Below are positions 32,018 through 36,525 of a DNA stretch of 36,525 bases, one piece after another (within the stretch, counting starts at the first letter, position 1; every line of letters begins with the position of its first letter). Under the pieces are notes generated by a model. The model did not search any database. It was not told the DNA's origin and saw only the letters and a list, made by a program, of their open reading frames with translations. The translations under genes were made by a program, and so were the position numbers. This stretch comes from Phycisphaerales bacterium (GTDB taxonomy: Bacteria > Planctomycetota > Phycisphaerae > Phycisphaerales > UBA1924), in assembly GCA_015487555.1 (NCBI GenBank), contig WFPK01000024.1, forward strand, positions 1-36,525, given 5' to 3'.

Positions 32018-32154
32018 GAGGCTTGGGCCTTTCGTTTGCCCATCGAGGGACCACCTCAATGTGAGGTGTGCAAGGAAACAATGAGGGAGATGGGCCGCGA
32101 TCTGACGCACCCTGCGCTGGTCGAATCGCCCCATACCAAAGCTGGAGAGAACCA

Positions 32155-32940
32155 ATGAAGATTTTACTGACCACAGCGGTCATCGCTGCAACAGCATCGC
32201 TTGCACTGGCAAGCGGTGACAATGTCAATCCTGATGTGATCATGGGGACGGGGATTGGCAACGGCTCATTTACCATCGCCAATGGAGGCGGCATCGAACT
32301 CGGGCTCCGCGCTAAACGACGATACAACACGGCAGGTGTCCCCGATGGTGTATACAACTGGGACGGTGTGGACACCTACACCTTCAACCCTGCCAACGGC
32401 AACCCACCAGCCGACCGCGCGATGTGGAACTTCGAGTTCTCGATCAACTCTGATGTCAACGGCACCACCAACAACAACCTCAACGATTTCAACTATCAGC
32501 TTTCGATGTTCCAAGTCAACGCTGACGGAACAAACCCTGCTGACGCATTGACTTGGGATATCATCAATGGCGCAGACCCAAGGCACGGTTTTACTATCTA
32601 TGACCATTCGATCGGTGACAATACCACAACCGCTGCTACTGATTCAATCGCTGTCAGCCTTGCCGACTATGCAAACCTCATCGACAACAATAATGTCGCC
32701 CAAAACTCTTGGAACTATGGATTCTTCAACGATCCTGGCACGGGCCCACTCGAAGGCATCGACCCAGCAGCGGCAGGATCATACATCATCCGCCTGACCG
32801 CATTCGACAAAATCACCGGGCTTGAAATCGTCAGCGAATCCATCACCGTCAATGTCGTCCCCCTGCCAACTGCAGCTTGGGCAGGATTGGGCATGCTCGG
32901 CGTGTTCGCTGGGGTCCGCACCATCCGTCGGCGAGCATAA
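32155..32940 (+). CDS. secreted PEP-CTERM-type protein 3
   Basis: A 261-residue exported protein. The signal peptide is MKILLTTAVIAATASLALA, cleaved before SGDNVNPD. The body is rich in N, D, G and T (GNGSFTIANGGGIELGLRAK, FEFSINSDVNGTTNNNLNDF), with no recognised domain; the start resembles planctomycete PEP-CTERM proteins in general. The tail is VVPLPTAAWAGLGMLGVFAG followed by VRTIRRRA, very like that of protein 1 at 8497. The frame is open further upstream to 32068, but the ATG at 32155 has GGAGAG before it and starts the signal peptide. It has its own promoter and terminator. Unlike protein 2, no sigma-54 site is seen, so it is probably not part of the flagellar programme. Confidence 0.8.
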   Translation: MKILLTTAVIAATASLALASGDNVNPDVIMGTGIGNGSFTIANGGGIELGLRAKRRYNTAGVPDGVYNWDGVDTYTFNPANGNPPADRAMWNFEFSINSDVNGTTNNNLNDFNYQLSMFQVNADGTNPADALTWDIINGADPRHGFTIYDHSIGDNTTTAATDSIAVSLADYANLIDNNNVAQNSWNYGFFNDPGTGPLEGIDPAAAGSYIIRLTAFDKITGLEIVSESITVNVVPLPTAAWAGLGMLGVFAGVRTIRRRA

Positions 32941-32968
32941 CCTGCTGATATCATCGCATCCTCCTTAT

Positions 32969-32994
32969 ACCACCCCACTCCGGGGTGGTTTTTT
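32969..32994 (+). terminator. intrinsic terminator after PEP-CTERM gene 3
   Basis: Stem ACCACCCC / GGGGTGGT with loop ACTCC, running into six T. Confidence 0.9.
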
Positions 32995-33087
32995 GGGCAT
33001 CTGGGTGCACGAGCACAGGCTGATCGGGTATGGTGAGTCCTCAAGCCCATACCCAGGAGGTGCCCCATCGACCCCAATACACAGAAA

Positions 33088-34656
33088 ATGCTCGCGGTTG
33101 CTTTGTATGCGATCGTGCTCGTTGGCATCGGCTACTTTGCGTCCAAGCGGATGCACGACATCAAAGACTACTTTGCCGGGGGCAAGAAGCTCGGATTCTT
33201 GGCGGTCGCATTCTCAGCACGGGCGACGGGCGAATCCGCATGGCTGTTGCTCGGGCTCACCGGGATGGGCTTTGCCCTGGGCGTCCAGGCCTTCTGGGTC
33301 GTCGTCGGCGAACTCGTCGGCGTCGGCGGCGCGTGGCTCTTCATGTCCCGGAGATTCAAACGACTCACCGATCAGTACGACTCGATCACCATCCCCGACT
33401 ACCTCGAATCCCGTTTCCGCGATACCGGGCATTGGCTGCGGCTGATCGCTGCTGGCGCGTTGCTGATCTTTGTCCCGATCTACGCGGGATCCCAAGTCTT
33501 CGCTTCGGGCGGCGCGTTCCACAGCTTCCTCGATTGGAACCATTACTGGGGCGCAGCCTTCGGCTTCGGGATCGTCCTGATCTACATCACCAGAGGCGGA
33601 TTCACCGCTGTCGTCTGGTCGGACATCTTCCAAGGCTCATTGATGGTCCTCGGGCTGGTGGTCCTGCCGATTGTCGGGTTCCTCGAAATCGGAGGCGTCA
33701 CCAATATCGTCGAATCCCTCCGCTCGATCGACCCCGACCTGCTCTCCCTCCACGGCCCAGGCCCAGCAGCAGAAATCACCAAAGTCGTTGTTCCAAACTC
33801 AGGCGCGTGGAATACGAGCGCCATCTTCGCCATCGTCGGGCTTGTCGCCATCGGGATTGGGTTCTGGGGGTCGCCTCAGGTCTTTGTGCGCTTTATCTCG
33901 ATGAAAAGCGAAAAATCAATCCTCCCCGGCACCGCCACCGCCATCATCTGGACACTCCTGGCCGACTCGGGCGCTGTCCTCATCGGCATCATCGGGCGAG
34001 CCATGTTCAACAACGACATCCTCCCCGCCGACAACGAGACCGTCCTGTCTGTCATGTCCGAAGCCCTTCTCCCCGCCTTCTTCGTAGGCATGTTCATCGC
34101 GATGGTGCTCTCGGCGATCATGTCCACCATCGACTCGCTTCTGGTGCTCGCTTCAAGCGCCGCTGTCCGCGACTATTGGCAGAAGACCAAGCATCCAGAG
34201 ATGAGCGACGAGCAGCTCATGAGCACCTCCCGAAAACTCACGCTGCTCCTCGCTGTCATCGCCTTTGGCGTGGGGATGTCACTCCTGCTTATCGATAAGG
34301 ACAAGCAAATCTTCTGGGTTGTGATCTTTGGATGGTCGGGCATCGCTGCGACCTTCTGCCCGACGATGATCCTCTCGCTCTATTGGTCCAAACTCACCGC
34401 TAGGGGTGCCAAGTGCGCCATGGTCGCGGGTTTCATGGGTGTGCCCATCTTCAGCTTCGCCATCGGCCCATTGCTCAAAGCGATGGATATGCACGACATC
34501 GCGGGCTACCTCGCAGCCCTCGATGTGCTCTTGCCCTCCTTCATCATCGGGTTCACGGTGGCGGTGGTTGTTTCGCTGATGGATAAAGATGGGCAGGCCA
34601 AGCTTGTCGGAGTGAAGGACGACCTGCACTTCGCCAAGACCGGTCAACACAAATAA
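33088..34656 (+). CDS. sodium:solute symporter family transporter (PutP-like)
   Basis: An inner-membrane transporter of 522 residues with about thirteen hydrophobic helices. Family features: YFAGGKKLGFLAVAFSARAT (matching 'f.gGr.l......a.sa.as..sgw'), ESAWLLLGLTGMGFALGVQA, DYLESRFRD, then FVPIYAGSQVFASGGAF and YITRGGFTAVVWSDIFQGSL (the conserved 'Yt..GGl.AV.wtD..Q' motif), and FVGMFIAMVLSAIMSTIDSL in the second half. It resembles sodium/proline symporters, but the substrate cannot be fixed. The first ATG is 33088, yet AGGAGGT at 33055-33061 lies 26 bases before it. Five bases after that site stands an in-frame ATC (33067) that would add IDPNTQK, so a non-standard start is possible. A repeat hairpin follows three bases after the stop. 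Confidence 0.88.
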   Translation: MLAVALYAIVLVGIGYFASKRMHDIKDYFAGGKKLGFLAVAFSARATGESAWLLLGLTGMGFALGVQAFWVVVGELVGVGGAWLFMSRRFKRLTDQYDSITIPDYLESRFRDTGHWLRLIAAGALLIFVPIYAGSQVFASGGAFHSFLDWNHYWGAAFGFGIVLIYITRGGFTAVVWSDIFQGSLMVLGLVVLPIVGFLEIGGVTNIVESLRSIDPDLLSLHGPGPAAEITKVVVPNSGAWNTSAIFAIVGLVAIGIGFWGSPQVFVRFISMKSEKSILPGTATAIIWTLLADSGAVLIGIIGRAMFNNDILPADNETVLSVMSEALLPAFFVGMFIAMVLSAIMSTIDSLLVLASSAAVRDYWQKTKHPEMSDEQLMSTSRKLTLLLAVIAFGVGMSLLLIDKDKQIFWVVIFGWSGIAATFCPTMILSLYWSKLTARGAKCAMVAGFMGVPIFSFAIGPLLKAMDMHDIAGYLAALDVLLPSFIIGFTVAVVVSLMDKDGQAKLVGVKDDLHFAKTGQHK

Positions 34657-34658
34657 CT

Positions 34659-34700
34659 GGGTGCCACGGCTTGACCGTCCTCGGCAAGCCGTGCCTTTTC
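34659..34700 (+). repeat. palindromic repeat, single-hairpin copy 3
   Basis: GGGTGC, then stem CACGGCTTG / CAAGCCGTG enclosing CCG-TCCT-CGG, then CCTTTTC. Only one of the two hairpins is present. With the T-rich sequence after it, it may serve as a terminator for the transporter gene. CCCATTGCC and CCTATTGCC follow within 35 bases, as near copy 2. Confidence 0.85.
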
Positions 34701-34858
34701 TTCTTTCTTCCCCATTGCCTATTTTGCCTATTGCCTTCTTCAGCCCCCATCCACGAGGCGCAGCCACCTCCCCGAAGGCCCCAGAGAAGACCATTGCCGC
34801 GCCAACCTCCCCGACCTATGATTTCAACAATCATTGAAACACACACCGAGCACCACCC

Positions 34859-36310
<1,452 letters not shown>

Positions 36311-36375
36311 TTGCTCTTTCACCTTGCTCTTTCACCTTGCTCTTTCACCTTGCTCATTCACCTTGTTTATTCACC
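36311..36375 (+). repeat. 13-bp tandem repeat, five copies
   Basis: Unit TTGCTCTTTCACC: three exact copies, then TTGCTCATTCACC and TTGTTTATTCACC. It begins directly at the mqnC stop, is pyrimidine-rich, and decays toward its 3' end. Confidence 0.92.
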
Positions 36376-36413
36376 TAGGTCGTGTCTGACGGCTCGTTTA
36401 TCAATCTGCATCT

Positions 36414-36507
36414 GGGTGCCACGACTCGCCCGAAGGGCGCAGTCGTGTTCTTTGATGGCGGAAAAACCAAAGCACGACTGCGCCCAAGACGGCGAGTCGT
36501 GGCACCC
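36414..36507. repeat. paired palindromic repeat element, copy 4
   Basis: Left: GGGTGCCACGACT, then CGCCC-GAA-GGGCG, then CAGTCGTG and TTCTT. Right: AGCACGACTGCGCCC, AAGAC, GGCGAGTCGTG, GCACCC. The ends are GGGTGCCAC and GTGGCACCC as in copy 2, the inner loop is like copy 1, and the stem ACGACT is changed on both sides, so pairing is kept. Confidence 0.88.
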
Positions 36508-36525
36508 GATGGGATGTTTTTGAGC

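Overview
The window reads as a chromosomal segment of a flagellated Gram-negative planctomycete, most likely of class Phycisphaerae. The evidence is a flagellum with both P- and L-ring genes, FliW and CsrA next to flagellin, a futalosine-pathway menaquinone gene (MqnC), a Rho factor with a very long disordered N-terminus, and three secreted proteins ending in a V-P-[LI]-P-[PT]-A-A sorting tail of PEP-CTERM type. The taxonomic placement is inference from gene content; no rRNA is present.

Layout. Positions 1-8044 hold a truncated GldG-like ABC-transporter auxiliary protein converging on, and overlapping, a YbhN-family membrane protein. Next, all on the minus strand, come a secreted TPR protein coupled to a small membrane protein, rho, and an unusual gene fusing a membrane-bound bacterial PH domain to dephospho-CoA kinase. 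Positions 8045-15527 hold accessory and housekeeping genes: a PEP-CTERM protein, hpt, an 827-residue secreted protein with a dockerin-like tail, ppa, pgi and a small membrane protein. Positions 15767-30837 are a flagellar locus: flgF-flgG-flgA-flgH, a PEP-CTERM gene, then flgI-flgJ-flgN-flgK-flgL, fliW, csrA and two flagellins. Positions 30967-36310 hold a XerD-like recombinase, a third PEP-CTERM protein, a sodium:solute symporter and mqnC.

How it works together. Three sites matching the sigma-54 consensus (GG-N10-GC or a near match) lie upstream of flgF, of the PEP-CTERM gene and of flgI. They share the core GGCAC-S-CC-M-TT-Y-G. This places the PEP-CTERM gene in the flagellar transcription programme although it has its own promoter and terminator, and makes it a candidate flagellum-associated surface protein. 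Both flagellin genes carry the hexaloop ACGGAG exactly over their Shine-Dalgarno sequence, closed by a 6-bp stem in the first and a weaker stem in the second. ACGGAG is the classic CsrA target, and csrA and its antagonist fliW lie immediately upstream, so the FliW-CsrA-flagellin translational switch appears to be encoded complete in one stretch.

Intergenic spaces contain a dispersed family of palindromic repeats with GGGTGCCAC/GTGGCACCC ends and compensating stem changes, two unrelated 13-bp tandem repeats, and several clear intrinsic terminators. I saw no tRNA, rRNA, CRISPR array or insertion sequence. Base positions for short sites were counted by hand and may be off by one.
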